Shown piece by piece: positions 40,323-52,252 of a stretch of 64,000 nucleotides of DNA. Below the pieces are notes generated by a model. That model had not been told where the DNA came from. It was given only the letters and a program-made list of their open reading frames with translations, and made no database searches. Where the stretch lies: assembly GCA_016721435.1 (NCBI GenBank), contig JADKIC010000021.1, positions 7,722-71,721 of the forward strand, in the 5' to 3' direction. Position 1 is the first letter of the stretch. Every line of letters starts with the position of its first letter. This stretch comes from Bacteroidota bacterium. GTDB lineage: Bacteria > Bacteroidota > Bacteroidia > AKYH767-A > OLB10. Made by a program: the position numbers and the translations under genes.

Positions 40323-40898
40323 TTAGATTGTTTCTACGATGAGGATATTGTTATTTTCGATTTTTACAACTTTTACTATTGAACCCGATTGTATTCTATC
40401 TTTTTCAGTCATAGCATCCAATTCATGAAATGCCCCTTTAACGCTTACCATTATTTTTCCTTTACCCTTTTTGTTTTCAGGAATGGTCAAATAAACTTCG
40501 GCTGTTTTATTTAATGTGTTTGCGATTTTAAAAGAATTATCTTCCGCTAACTTTTGTACTTGTCGAATGATGATAAAAAACAAAAAGACAAATAAAGCTC
40601 CCACAAAAAATGCAATAATGATGAGTACCGGTTTGTTAGGAATGGCAGTATAAAGCGAAATGCCTGTCCAACTAAACCCCAGGAGAAAATTTATCAGGTT
40701 TCTCAAGGAAAAGAGTTGGAAGGGCGCATCGCCTCCACTCAGGTCCCCATCAAAATCGGCACTCAATCCATCGGAAGAGTCTGTCCCCATAAAGGTCATA
40801 ACTGTTTGAATGACAAAAATTAAACTGGCCGGAATTGCTACAAACCAAAAGGATTTGAGCAAGGGTTCTAAGTTTTCGAATATTTCCATAGTTGTCAA
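40323..40898 (-). CDS. NfeD/YuaF-like membrane protein
   Basis: Three helices (FVAIPASLIFVIQTV and two more around GFSWTGISLYTAI and VLIIIAFFVGALFVFLFFII), then a C-terminal OB-fold (GKGKIMVSVKGAFHELDAM to VVKIENNNILIV). It partners flotillin, as in the yuaF-floT pair of Bacillus, and here precedes it by 10 bases. Confidence 0.85.
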   Translation of the reverse strand: MTTMEIFENLEPLLKSFWFVAIPASLIFVIQTVMTFMGTDSSDGLSADFDGDLSGGDAPFQLFSLRNLINFLLGFSWTGISLYTAIPNKPVLIIIAFFVGALFVFLFFIIIRQVQKLAEDNSFKIANTLNKTAEVYLTIPENKKGKGKIMVSVKGAFHELDAMTEKDRIQSGSIVKVVKIENNNILIVETI

Positions 40899-40969
40899 AT
40901 CTACATGATTTTTTAAATATTTCTATACCTTCTTTCTACCGAACAACCGGCTCAGGTTCTCCTAATGGG

Positions 40970-41194
40970 CTATGGGCCACAACAGTCTCTATTCAATCGG
41001 TTTTCTGTACTTGACAAATATACCGATTCATCAATGATGTCCAAATCTTCAACATTCGTCCGTGTAGGAGAAGCATCAGTTGCCACTACCTTCTTTGACT
41101 TTGGAACCGCTTCAATTTGCACTTTAAATTCCGAAACATCGTGAAATATCCTTACCTGAACTCTTGAGGGAGCGCTCTTGCAGGCAGTATTCAT
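40970..41194 (-). CDS. Possible small protein
   Basis: A 74-residue frame between NfeD and a strong terminator. It has no signal, helix or motif that I recognise, and Cys near both ends. It could be chance. Confidence 0.25.
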   Translation of the reverse strand: MNTACKSAPSRVQVRIFHDVSEFKVQIEAVPKSKKVVATDASPTRTNVEDLDIIDESVYLSSTENRLNRDCCGP

Positions 41195-41248
41195 AAAATA
41201 CTTGCTACACTAAAAAATGGAGGCTCCTTTTCCTGTTTCTAAAAAAAA

Positions 41249-41287
41249 CGAAGCCACCAGGATGCTATTAACATCTTAGTGGCTTCG
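41249..41287 (-). terminator. Rho-independent terminator with T8 tract
   Basis: Arms CGAAGCCAC (41249-41257) and GTGGCTTCG (41279-41287) form a 9-bp stem. Eight T residues follow on the minus strand (41241-41248). It is the second terminator after the cysteine-rich gene, and about 100 bases without an ORF lie between the two. Confidence 0.75.
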
Positions 41288-41388
41288 GATTTTCAGGTAG
41301 TACTTTGGAATATATTTATTTCCTTCAATATCTCAAAATAGTCGATTTTGAATCAATGCTCTGTATTGAACAAATTAATTAAAAATGA

Positions 41389-41414
41389 AGAGCCACCCCC
41401 GAAAGAGTGGCTCT
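41389..41414 (-). terminator. Terminator of the cysteine-rich peptide gene
   Basis: Arms AGAGCCAC and GTGGCTCT with a 10-base loop lie 6 bases past the stop codon. TCATTTTT follows on the minus strand. Confidence 0.75.
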
Positions 41415-41419
41415 CGGGA

Positions 41420-41599
41420 TTAGCAGTTACAGCTTTCTTTACAATTACATGCGGTTCCGCAATTGCAATTTTCGCATCTGGTTGATGCACCACATGTTGA
41501 TGTTGATGTGCAATGACATGGACTACATGTACAGTTTGGATTAGAGCAAGAATTGTTGCTGTTTTGAGCGCTTTGGCTCATTGCGATTTTTGTTTTCAT
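41420..41599 (-). CDS. Metallothionein-like cysteine-rich peptide
   Basis: A 59-residue peptide that begins MKTKIAMSQSAQNSNNSC. Thirteen of the remaining residues are cysteine (positions 18, 23, 25, 28, 30, 36, 42, 45, 47, 51, 53, 57 and 59), with five C-x-C pairs (CTC, CHC, CNC, CNC, CNC) and no signal peptide. This pattern is that of a metallothionein binding soft metals such as Cu(I), Zn or Cd in clusters, though I cannot match it to a named family. A -7 element (41631-41638), a dyad operator and a terminator frame it. Just upstream on the same strand is an AraC regulator with an HMA-like metal site. Confidence 0.75.
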   Translation of the reverse strand: MKTKIAMSQSAQNSNNSCSNPNCTCSPCHCTSTSTCGASTRCENCNCGTACNCKESCNC

Positions 41600-41630
41600 T
41601 TTGTTTATCTATTAATTGAAATTGATACTA

Positions 41631-41661
41631 CAAAAGTAGAGCCGACACCGTTCATTGGTGT
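41631..41661 (-). promoter_or_regulatory. Promoter and dyad operator of the cysteine-rich gene
   Basis: On the minus strand TACTTTTG (41631-41638) fits TAnnTTTG, 31 bases before the ATG. Seven bases upstream, ACACC (41645-41649) and GGTGT (41657-41661) form an inverted repeat around 7 bases. Its place between -7 and -33 would suit a metal-responsive activator or repressor. Confidence 0.5.
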
Positions 41662-41697
41662 TACACTACTTTGGGTAAGAATTATAAAATTTTGGGT

Positions 41698-42272
41698 TTA
41701 AATCTTATCCAACGCTTTACGTTTTAAAGCACCTACCTTTTTGAAGTATGAAGGTGTAAGACCTGTTACCTTTTTAAACTGACTGGAAAGATGCGCTGTA
41801 CTGCTATAATTCAGTTCAAAAGCAATTTCAGATAATGTCAATGTACCGTAGATCAGCAATTCCTTTGCTTTTTCAATCCGCTGCTCGATGTACAGGTTCT
41901 CTATTGTACGCCCTTCTACTGATGAGAATAAACTGCTGAGGTGGGTGTATTCATAATTCAGATGATTGGAAAGGTAATTCGAAAGGTTTATTTTTTTTTC
42001 TTCGCTACTCTCTTCGTTTCTGGCCTTCCGGATAACATACTGTTTAATTTTTCGATCAACCCGCTCACATGGTTGTCGATCAATTCAAATCCGATATTTT
42101 CAAGAGCATTGGAAAGGATCTCCTTTTGCCGGGTATCCGGTTTATCTACTAAATGAATTTCTCCGAAAATCACCTTTAGAAAAGGGATTTGATTTTTAGT
42201 TAAAATATCTTCTACTGCCAGTACACAGCGATGACAGACCATGTTTTTAACGAGTAGAAGATGAGGCGTCAT
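41698..42272 (-). CDS. AraC-family regulator with HMA-like N-terminal metal motif (frameshifted)
   Basis: The N-terminus TPHLLLVKNMVCHRCVLAVE resembles a heavy-metal-associated domain with the CxxC motif. After about 90 residues the A run at about 41989-41999 breaks the frame; corrected, it enters LSNYLSNHLNYEYTHLSSLF. The AraC helix-turn-helix region follows (IEQRIEKAKELL, TLSEIAFELNYSSTAHLSSQ and FKKVTGLTPSYFKK) and ends at 41698. Such regulators in Bacteroidota are known near metal export genes. It lies 98 bases from the cysteine-rich gene and probably controls it. Confidence 0.82.
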
Positions 42273-42354
42273 AAAAGGGGGCGATCTGTTTAGTAAGCGA
42301 AGATATAGACTAATTTCATGAAACTCCCAATTAAAAATTGTATTCCCTTTTACT

Positions 42355-43139
42355 TCAATACAACCTGCCCGTTTTAACCGGGTCTTTCAGGTCTACCCAA
42401 AAAATATGAATGGGTTCACCCTCCTCCTTTTGTCCATTGTTATTACTGTCTAGCTGAGCGAACAAATACATGAAATCGTTAGCAGCATCGTATTCGGACT
42501 TGAACACCGAATAATTTTCATTCACTAATGCCATTTGTCTTTCGCCATTGATGTTAAAGAGATAAATGCGACGCAGGTCCCTTCCATTGATGAAGCCATC
42601 TTTATTCGTGTCGTCATTGTAAACAGTAACGATGAAATAGGCTCTGTTCACCGGGGCCTTGTTCAGGGTATCTTTGGAGAAGGTCGGATAATATACCGTC
42701 TTGATCAAGACCGGTTTTTCAAAAAAATGCTTTTGCTTGTTTTCGCTGATGTTATAGTAGGAGATGTTTACCATATTATATCCGTAAACTGCTTCCAGTC
42801 CGGGAATAATATTATTGTTCCAATTGTTACCGGAAACTTCATCAGGCTCATCGTATCCATAATGGAAGTTATTAGATCCGATAAAAGTAGAATTATCCTT
42901 TTTGTTCAGATTCACTTTGTAGATTGTAGTCAGCCGTATATGAGGTATGCCTGTCAACAATACATTGCTGGGTCTGGTGTCCAATTTTAAAGAATCGCGA
43001 TTCAAGCCAAGTGTATCCGGACTTTCTGTATCGTCCGTAATTTTGCTCACCTGAAATCCTTTTTCATCAAGGTTTCCGTTTGAACAACCCGTTAGAAGGT
43101 AAGCAAATGTAATGGTGAGAAGGAAGGGAGATATTTCAT
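42355..43139 (-). CDS. Lipoprotein with EF-hand-like loops (frameshifted)
   Basis: ATG 43139 begins MKYLPSF. After a lost base near 43120-43123 the frame reads LTITFAYLLTGC, a lipobox, and continues into the long frame 42355-43050. The mature part has DDTNKDGFINGRDLR, a match to the D-x-N-x-D-G-x-I-x-x-x-D calcium loop, and LDSNNNGQKEEGE, a second, weaker one. Beta-strand segments surround them. It is probably a calcium-binding lipoprotein. Function unknown. Confidence 0.65.
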
Positions 43140-43390
43140 GTTATTGCAAATATAATGTTTCCTATTGAACAAAAGGGCGACCACAAGGGTCGTCCGTATG
43201 GAAATATGGTATGGCACAATCCATAAGGCCGAATATAAATATGTGGAAAGGAATCCGGAAATCAGGAAGCATAGCCTCAGGGATCCGGGAGCTGTGTTGC
43301 CGCAGCCAAGGGGCGCAGAAATGTCATAGCTACTTGCTATTCACAAGAGCTGTCGGAAAATCCATGAAATACTATTATTTTACTCGGAAA

Positions 43391-46316
43391 TTATTTTTTT
43401 AGAAATTTCCCGTACAGATACTCGCCCTTCGAATCGCTCTTGAGTTTCAGAAAGTAAACACCTGATTTTAGAAAAGAAATATCCATGGAACTATTTTGGC
43501 CTGAACTGATTTCTACTGCCGGATATATTTTAATTTGTCGACCCATAACATCAAATAACTCCATTTCATACATCTCATTTGTCTTAGAAATTGGAATTGT
43601 ATCAGATCGCTTGCAGGATTGGGAAAAAGAGAGAGGGTGTTTTCATCCCCATTAGTTCGAATGAAAATAATATTCGACGGAACGGATTGCCCGTCAAAAT
43701 CAACCTGCTGGAGATAGTAATAACTAATGCCGCTGCCGGTCTCTTGATCAGAATAACTGTAATTCTTCACCTGATTTGAATTACCTGCGCAATTGACGCG
43801 AGCAATACTTGAAAAATATTTTGAATCGTTACTTTTCATCACGTCAAAATAATTACAATTTGTCTCCGAAGTGGTGGTCCATTGCAGATCGTTTGTATTG
43901 GAAGTTGTGTTATGATATCCGGTAAAACTTAACAATTCTACAGGCAGCGTTCCGGTTATGACCAGATTTGTTTCCCATAAACCTCTGCCATACGTTCCGG
44001 CTCTAAGTTTCATGGTGTTGTAATGAATGTCGAGATGTCCGACAATTACATTTGGTAATCCGGTGTTATAAGATATCCAGTCGGGCAAAAGTGCATTGCG
44101 GTAAAAAACGCCAAAATCAGTTCCAATATACATTTCATCGTTGCTGCCTTCTAAATAAACCATACAGTTGACAGGAATATTTGGCAAGGTTCCGGAGTAA
44201 TTGATCCAGTTGCTGCCTCCATCGTTGGACATATAAACTTTATTCCCTGCGGAGTAACCTGAAAAAGTGACCCATACTTTATTGGGGTTGGAGGGACTAC
44301 AGGTAATATAACTTATCGCGGCTGCGCTGACAGGTAATCCGGGTGTGATAATTGTCCAATTGGCCCCGTTGTTTGTGGTTCTGATCATCGTGTCGATTGA
44401 CGCTGCGTATTGAAAATTTGTATCGGCTTTTGACACATCAAATGCTTTAATGAAGATAAGGCTGTTTGCAGTCATGTTTACATAACTGCCTTGCGTTCCT
44501 CCTACAATTGATTTTTTTAATCCTGCCACACAACCTACATACATTGTTTGGGAATTTAACGGATTAAACTTAAAAGGAGGATTCCATAATGTTTGACCCG
44601 GCGAAGCAGAAAAAAAGTTGATACCGCCATCGATGGATTTTTTGAAAGTACCAATTTGTGCACTTGTAAAAATTACCAAGGGGTTATTGGGGTCAACAAG
44701 AGGTTGAAAGCCATCTCCTCCAACCAACATGACAATACTGTCATTTGTATCATTCCAACGGTTGGTTCCATTGTCCTGTGCTCCGTAATAAATTACATCT
44801 GGGTTAGAAGGATCACTCGCAACTTTATAAATTTCGGTGATCTGCAAACCGTTGCTGATACTGTTCCATGTAACAGAATTATCGGTACTCACATCAATTC
44901 CGCCATCGTGTAGTGCATAGAGTTTATTGCCGTTGCCGGGTTCGAACACTATTTTCTTCACATCACAATGAAAGTAATTCGGAAGCAAGTCATTCACAAA
45001 GTCAGAAGCCTGCACCCAGGTTGTTCCTCCGTCTGTACTTTTAGCAGTCGTTATTCCACCCACCATCACCTGCTGCGCATTGATTGGAGAAACAGCAATG
45101 GCCATATCCACATAACCATAGGGTTGCGCAATGGTATAGGGGTCGGTCATATTCACAAATGCATTGAACGTATTACCGGCATTTGAAAATTTCTTTAAAC
45201 GGGTAGTGGCATTAGTAAATTTTCCCCACGTATAGACCATGTTGGTATCTGCCGGTGTAACCGCAACAGTCACTCTGCCTGCCACTCCAAATGAATTCGG
45301 ATATCCGCCACCCCGATACACCCAGCTTGCTCCGTTATTATTGGATCGCCACAGGCCTTGCCAGTCTGTAGCAAAAACAACCTGACGATTGAGGGGATTA
45401 AACTCTATACTATAAAAAAATCCGGCTTGCTGAAGAGACCAGTTAGTTCCGCTGTCAATGGATTTCCAGATACCGGTGTTGGCTGCCAACAGTAAGGTAG
45501 AAGGTGTTAACGGATCAATTATCAGCTGCTGCGGGATAAATTGTTGCGATTGTGCAGAAGGAAACCCGGCCAATACCCAGGTTTGTCCTCCATCATTCGA
45601 TTTATAAATACCGGCACTGTAATGACCCGGCTTCAGGGAACCGGGGATACCTGTAAAATGATCACCTGTGGCCAGGTAAATATTGTTGGTGTTTAACGGA
45701 TCTATACAAATACTGGTAATACTCAATGAAGGAAGTTGATCGGTGTTCAGCACTGACCAGGTTTGACCTCCATCGGTACTTTTCCAGACACCACCGCAGG
45801 CTGCACCTATCAGCAGTGTATTGTTATTTCCGGGCATAATCGCCATACAATCTACGCGACCCATTCCACCATACGCTTTCGCCGGCATATTCGGTGCAGA
45901 AAGATTTACCCATGGGGTTGAAGCGACTTTTGAAACATCGTTGCTCTGTTCAGAAGCGGCTTTCTTATCCAGAAATTTTGGTACTCGGCCACGATCATTT
46001 CTGCAGATGGGTAATTTCCTGTCGGGAAGACCCGCTGTTCAGTAAACCATTCCCACCGTTTAAATGACATATAGCCTTCAAACTTTCCTTTGTTTTCGGC
46101 TACACCTTCGTCTTTATCAGCATCCGCTTCGATATTGTTCTTCCTGTCAAATTTCCTTTCATATTTCTGAAAGGCCTCTTGAATATCATAAAAATTATAG
46201 TTGCCGGAATTGTCCGGTCTTGATTTTAAATAGGGAGACTGCAACCACCTTTGCGCAGCGGTGCTTTTGAATAATAAAATAAGTACTAAAATTTTGAAGA
46301 TCTGTTTAAATTTCAT
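43391..46316 (-). CDS. T9SS beta-propeller protein, paralogue 1 (frameshifted twice)
   Basis: A signal peptide (ILVLILLFKSTAAQ) precedes about 110 residues with YNFYDIQEAFQKYE and FKRWEWFTEQRVFPTG, then a sortilin/BNR-type propeller with GVWKSTDGGQTW, GIYKSNDGGQTW and similar blades. The C-terminal FPNPASDLIQFQF to LYGKFLKK is a T9SS sorting domain. Breaks lie at about 45973-45975 and 43588-43590, each a lost T in a T run; joined, it is about 975 residues. Its neighbour at 46414-49331 has the same layout. It is probably a surface or secreted protein; ligand unknown. Confidence 0.85.
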
Positions 46317-46413
46317 TGCCGACTACTTTTCAATTAATATTTGCTGATTACAGGAATCAATAGAAAGCGTGAGGTGAGTTCAACTATCATTGCTTCAATG
46401 TACGATTATTCAT

Positions 46414-49331
46414 CTAGCTTTTTACAAACTTTCCGTAAAAAGACTTCTTTGTGGTTGAATTGATTATTTTGAGGAAGTAAATCCCCGGTTGAAGAAATGA
46501 AACACTTAGAGATTTCGTTTCCTTTATTTCTTTCAGATCAAAGGGTATTCGTATCTGACTTCCACTCACATCAAACAATTCCACATCGTATGTATCCATT
46601 TTCTCCAAAAACAAAAACTGAATTTTTTCATTTGCCGGATTAGGGTATAAGGTAATAAAATCGTTAGCATGACCGCCATGAATAGAAATAACCGGTGAGC
46701 GCGTCGTTTTTCCGTCATAGTCCACCTGACTGAGATAATAATAATTGACACCGTTGATAAAATGGCAATCCTCAAAATGGTAGGAATGTTCCTGACTGGA
46801 ATTTCCGGAAGCATTTACCCGACCAATCGCTGTAAAATAACTTGCATCTATACTTTTCATTACATCAAAATAATCAGCATTTATTTCGGAAGCTGTTATC
46901 CAATGCAAATCATTGCATTCTTTTTCCTCGTTGTATTCGCCTGAAAAACTCAATAACTCCACCGGAAGCGTTCCTGTTATTACCGGAAGATCTGTTTCCC
47001 AAAGTCCTCTTCCGTAAGTTCCTGCTCTGAGTTTCATGACCGAATACTGAATGTCGAGATGATTTACAATCACATTGGGCAAACCGGTGTTGTAAGGAAT
47101 CCAATCCGGAAGGGTGGCATCTCTGTAGAATACGCCAAAGTCGGTACCAATGATGACCTGGTCATTACTACCATGCACATGCACTATACAATTGACGGGT
47201 ATGTTTGGAAGCGTGCCGGAGTAATTTATCCAATTCACTCCACCATCCACTGTCATAAAGACTTTGTTTCCCGATGAATATCCTGATAAAGTAATCCAAA
47301 TTTTTAAAGGATCTGTATCACTCACTACAATATATGAAATGCCCGCTGGAATAAGAAAGTTGGAATTTAAGGGTAAGCCTGCAGTAATGTTGATCCAATT
47401 CGCACCACCATCCACTGACTTTACAATTTTACCAAATTTGGATGCATATACATAATTCGTATCGGCCTTAGTGACTGCAACGGAAGTCACACTATCTACC
47501 ATTCCCGCTGAAACAATAAACCAACTTAAAAATGTAGCCTGATCGTACGATTTTTGAACCCCGGATTGGGTACCAATGTACATCGTCCGTGGATTCAGTT
47601 GATTCATTACGTAAGGTGCTATCCAGGGTGATTGTCCCGGAGAAGCGAGTACAAAATTCTGACCTCCATCTATAGATTTTTTTAAGTCACCATAGGGTTT
47701 GCAGGCAAATACAATTTGCGGATTGGTGTAATCAATCAACGATTGCATCCCGTCACTGCTCAATACTTGCGTTGAAGTGTTATTGATGCCATCCCATAAA
47801 TTAGTAGCTGCATCCTGACAACCATAATAAATGGTATCCTTGTTGAACGGGCTACTGGTAATCCTGTAAATTTCTGCAATCTGCAGCCCATTACTAAGAT
47901 TGGTCCAGTTCACTCCATCGTTGGTCGTTACAAAAATTCCACCATCAGTAAGTGCATACAACTTCGCACCGCCCGGTTCATAAACAAATTTCTTAATGTC
48001 CTGATGTATATAGTCCGCATTCAAATGATTTGACCAGGTAGAAGAGGGCACCCAATTAAATCCACCATTGGAAGATCGCAGCGAGGCATTTCCGCCACCC
48101 ACTTGTACTTTCAGCTTATTTAAAGGTGAAACAGCAATGGCTCTATCGTAGTATCCGTAGGGAAGAATAGTAGCATCAGGATTGGATATCGCACTAAACG
48201 AAGTTCCGCTATTCACAGATCTTTTCACACCCAATGTGGGTCCCCATAAATAGATATAACTGGTATCAATAGGCGTGATGGCCAGCGATACTCTTCCTCC
48301 TGTGAGATTGGAATACCCACCACCTTTATACGTCCACGTCACTCCATTGTCGTTGGATCTCCACAGACCTTGTCCGTTGGTGGCATAAACAATATTTCTA
48401 TCCAATGGATTAAATTCAATATTGTAGAAACTTCCCGCTCTTACATTGGTCCATGCACCCATAGCACTCGTTGTATTTCGCCAGATACCAGTGCTGGAAA
48501 CAAGTAAGAGCGTAGAGGGTACAACAGGATCAACAATGATCTGTTGCGGATATAAAAAATCTGTTTGCTGCGCCGATATTCCTGTCGGATTCCACGTAAG
48601 TCCTCCATCTGTTGATTTGAAAATTCCCGCGCTAAAATGTCCTTGCAAGGTTTTAAAAAAATTCGGTATCCCGGCGAAATTGTCTCCTGTGGCTATATAA
48701 ATTTTATTGGTATCCGTTGGATCAATCGCAATACTGGCAATACTGAGAGAAGGAAGGTTGTCGGTATTTAAAACCCACCAATTCAATCCTCCATCCACTG
48801 TTTTCCAAACACCACCACAGGCAGTACCAATTAAAATGGTATTGTTATTTCCCGGCATAAATGCCATACAATTTATTCTGCCGGTACCTGCACTGCTTCC
48901 TGTTAACACCAATGGAGCTGCTAAATTCATCCAATTGGCGTTGGTCGCTTGGTTGCCCTTTGAAGCACGGGATGACAACGAGATTTAGATTTAAATTGTT
49001 CATATTCCTTTAAGACCATTTCAACTGCAGGAAAAACTCCTGTTGGATAAACCCGTTGCTCATTGTACCATTCCCATCGCTTGTATAAATTTTTACCCGG
49101 AAAAGATCCTTCAATCTCTCCTGTTCCCTTCTCTTTAACTGTCTTCTCCTCTTTCGCCTCAATCATTTTTGTTTCATAAAATTGAAATGCCCTTTGTATA
49201 TCATAAAAATTATATCCGAGGTTGCTGTCCGCTTTGGTTTTCAAATAGGGCGATTGCAGCCATTGTTGTGCATAGGTGTTCATGCAAAACAACAAGAGTA
49301 AGAATAGGCTACTCGTGTGTTTAAATTTCAT
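46414..49331 (-). CDS. T9SS beta-propeller protein, paralogue 2 (frameshifted)
   Basis: The order is the same as in the gene at 43391-46316: signal peptide (LFLLLLFCMNTYAQ), YNFYDIQRAFQFYET and YKRWEWYNEQRVYPTG, then BNR blades (GVWKTVDGGLNW, GIFKSTDGGLTW), ending in a sorting domain (LYPNPANEKIQFLF to FYGKFVKS). One A is lost in the A run at about 48984-48986; corrected, it reads KSKISLSSRASKGNQ. Length about 970. The pair arose by tandem duplication. Confidence 0.85.
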
Positions 49332-49469
49332 TGCTTTATTTTAGAGAATGATTAGAACTATATTGTCCGTATAAGAAGTTAAAGCAGCATTGGCAAAGAC
49401 TATTGAATTCGCAACGGCTTGAGCTTCGATCTCCTGTTTATTTTACCTGCCTTTTGTTCGCATTGCATT

Positions 49470-52252
49470 CTATTGCACTGCAAATTTACCCTGCAGGATC
49501 ATCTTATCGCCTTGAACCACACGGTATCCATATATTCCATTGACCCAATTACCCCTTTCCAACGATATAACGTTTGAAGAAATATTTTTAAGATGTCTTA
49601 CTTCTTCACCAAGCACATTGAAAATTATCAACTCCGCATTTTGTAAGAGTTGATTCAATACTAGCGTTGCCGAACTATGAAATGGATTGGGATAAAGGAG
49701 CGCTGAGGCTTCTGAATGAATGAGTGATGGAACACTTGAGAGGCTTTGTATAAAATTAAATGTGCTGTTGGTGGTGATGTGTTGATTGTAATCAAACCAA
49801 ATGGCTGCGGTATTGGGAATGATAGTTCCGGTGGGATTGCCTGCTGTTTGAAGAACTGTAAATTTAATGAAGCCCTGACTTAGCAATGCATTGGTGGCGC
49901 TATCCGGAAGCAGGATGTTATTAAACGTCCATTCGCAAATTCCCTGCTCGTAAATTCTAAAAGTAGAAGCATGGCTGGTCGTTATATTAAAAATGCTTGC
50001 GGCATCTAAATACTGGCTTAGTGTATCCCTAACTACTACCGTAAAAGCCGTATCGTTACCGATATTTTGAAAACGGATGAGGTAGGTGAGGCTATCGGAG
50101 TATGTAATAGTTTCCTGTGTCACATATCCCCCATCGTTGACTTGAGATTGAACTTCCAATCCGTTCGGGTCGCAGGAATTGATGACCAAATGGCAATCGC
50201 CTGACCGGTTATTCGTGGTATCACATTCTGTTGATGTGGTAGAAATAGTTGCCGTTGCGCATAAAGTATCTCCAACAGTTGCATTGCAGGAAAGAGAATC
50301 GGTTATGCCAATAAATCCGCTCTTCCCTGCACGTACTGTATCTAAATTAAAAACATAGGGGGCTGTCCAGGGAATACTGCTGCTCAATGGAATTATCTCT
50401 GCCGGAAAATTTACTGTCAAGGTTACATTGACCGCATCTACGGCTCCGGTATTTTTATAGTGAATAATATAGGAATTTTTCCGGCATGCCCGGAGATAGG
50501 AAGTGGACATGCTGACGGTAAGATCAGCGCAATGAGAGGTCAGTGTATCGGCAAAATTATTTCCAAAGGAGTGAGGACTTGCTGCATTTATGGTAACAGT
50601 ATAAGTACCTGATAAAGCCGGGCACGACTGCATAGCATACTGCGCCGGAAGATGACTCACCGTGTAGGTTCCTGAATCAACAAACAAAGTATAATTCCCC
50701 TGCACATCTGTTGTTGCAAAATAATTTCCGGGCATTGCCTTAACAATTCTCCCTTGTAATCCCATTTCAGCACTATCCTTAATGCAGTTGGCATTTAGAT
50801 CTTCATAAATATTTCCCTTCATCACATTACCTGAAACCGCAGAAAGTTTCACCAGCCAGATATCATTATAAATTCCAAAGGTTGAACTTGTTCCCGAGCT
50901 ATGATTTCCGGTGACATCGTTATTGTTTGAACCGGTAAATCCTCCCACCATGTATCCTCCATCCACCGTTTGAAAACCTCCAAATGCATTTTCATAGCCG
51001 GTACCTCCCATACATTTTTGCCAAAGTAATTCACCTGCCACATCTAATTTAATGATCCAGCAATCCTGAAGGCCTCCTCTTCTTCCTGCCACATCACCGG
51101 TATTAGGCGAGTTGGTTCCCCCGGAAATGAAATAGCCTCCATCACTCGTTTCAGCAATAGCATAACCATGTTCCGCTGCAGTACCCCCAGCGTTTTCTTC
51201 CATTGCGCCACGCCTAGCGCATCTACTTTTACAATCCAGATATCCCATGAATTGCCACCACCTGCATTCATATGATGTCCGGTCACATCGACATCATTAC
51301 TCATGGTAGAACCCGCAACGATATAACCGCCATCTGTTGTTTGCAATGCTGCAGAAATAACATCAGGCTGTGTTCCTCCATAAATCTGTTGCCATTGAAT
51401 AACTCCTGTGTTATCCAATTTCACCATCCAATAATCAGAATATCCGTTAGCAGTACTTCCATGGTGCAAGGTGAGGTCACCGTCGTTCGAACATGCAGCA
51501 CCCGCAACAAAATAACCGCTATCCGCAGTTTGAAACACTGACATATCAGGATAATGCCATAATGAATTTACGGGTGGATATAGTCCATCGGATGCAGTTC
51601 CTCCTAAACATTTTTGCCATTGCGGCGCACCGGTTGAATCCAGTTTTACTATCCACAAATCTGTTAAGCCATGATTGCCGCTCACATCGCCATCATTAGA
51701 CACTGTAACAGCACCTACCACATAACCTCCATCCAGCGTTTGATCAATACTTCGCCCGCTATCATAAAGTGACCCTCCAAATGATTTTTGCCATTGCATG
51801 TTTCCTGTCTGATCTAATTTAACAACCCAGACATCGGAATTTCCCTTATTCAGCGTTATATCGCCGTCGTTGGAAAGCGTACTCGCGATAAAAATAAAAC
51901 CACTGTCGGCAGTTTGTACTATAGCAGGACTAAAATCGTTGCTTGATCCTCCGAACGATTTTTGCCATTGGATCGTTCCTGAAGCGTCCGTCTTCACGAT
52001 CCATATATCTAATGTATCTGCACTCCCGTGATGTCCGGTTACGTCACCGTCATTCGACAAAGATTCTCCCGCGAAAATAGTTCCACCATCAAAAGTGGAC
52101 TTGAAAGAATATGCATTATCAACTTTAGTCCCGCCCAAACAATGTTGCCATTGAATAACGGGTTGTGTTTTTGCCTGAAATGGCGTTGACCATTGCAATA
52201 GCATTAAAATTATTAAAAGTTCAATCCATTTGTCTTTAATTTCCTTCATCAA
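49470..52252 (-). CDS. T9SS protein with repeated WQKxxGG blades (frameshifted)
   Basis: After a signal-like start (WIELLIILMLLQWSTPFQAKT), about nine blades of about 50 residues share IQWQHCLGGT, DGGYIVAGSTMSNDGDV and DIWIVKLD, a propeller type common in secreted Bacteroidota proteins. SdrD-like and DUF11-like beta domains follow (GNIYEDLNANCIKDSAEMGL, IHYKNTGAVDAVNVTL), then the sorting domain (LYPNPFHSSATLVLNQ). One G is missing from the run at 51184-51188; joined, WKKTLGGTAAEHGYAI. Length about 927. Confidence 0.82.

Noticed and set aside
43211..43402. 63-residue plus-strand frame
   Set aside because: It lies between two minus-strand genes and lacks any motif or ribosome-site support.
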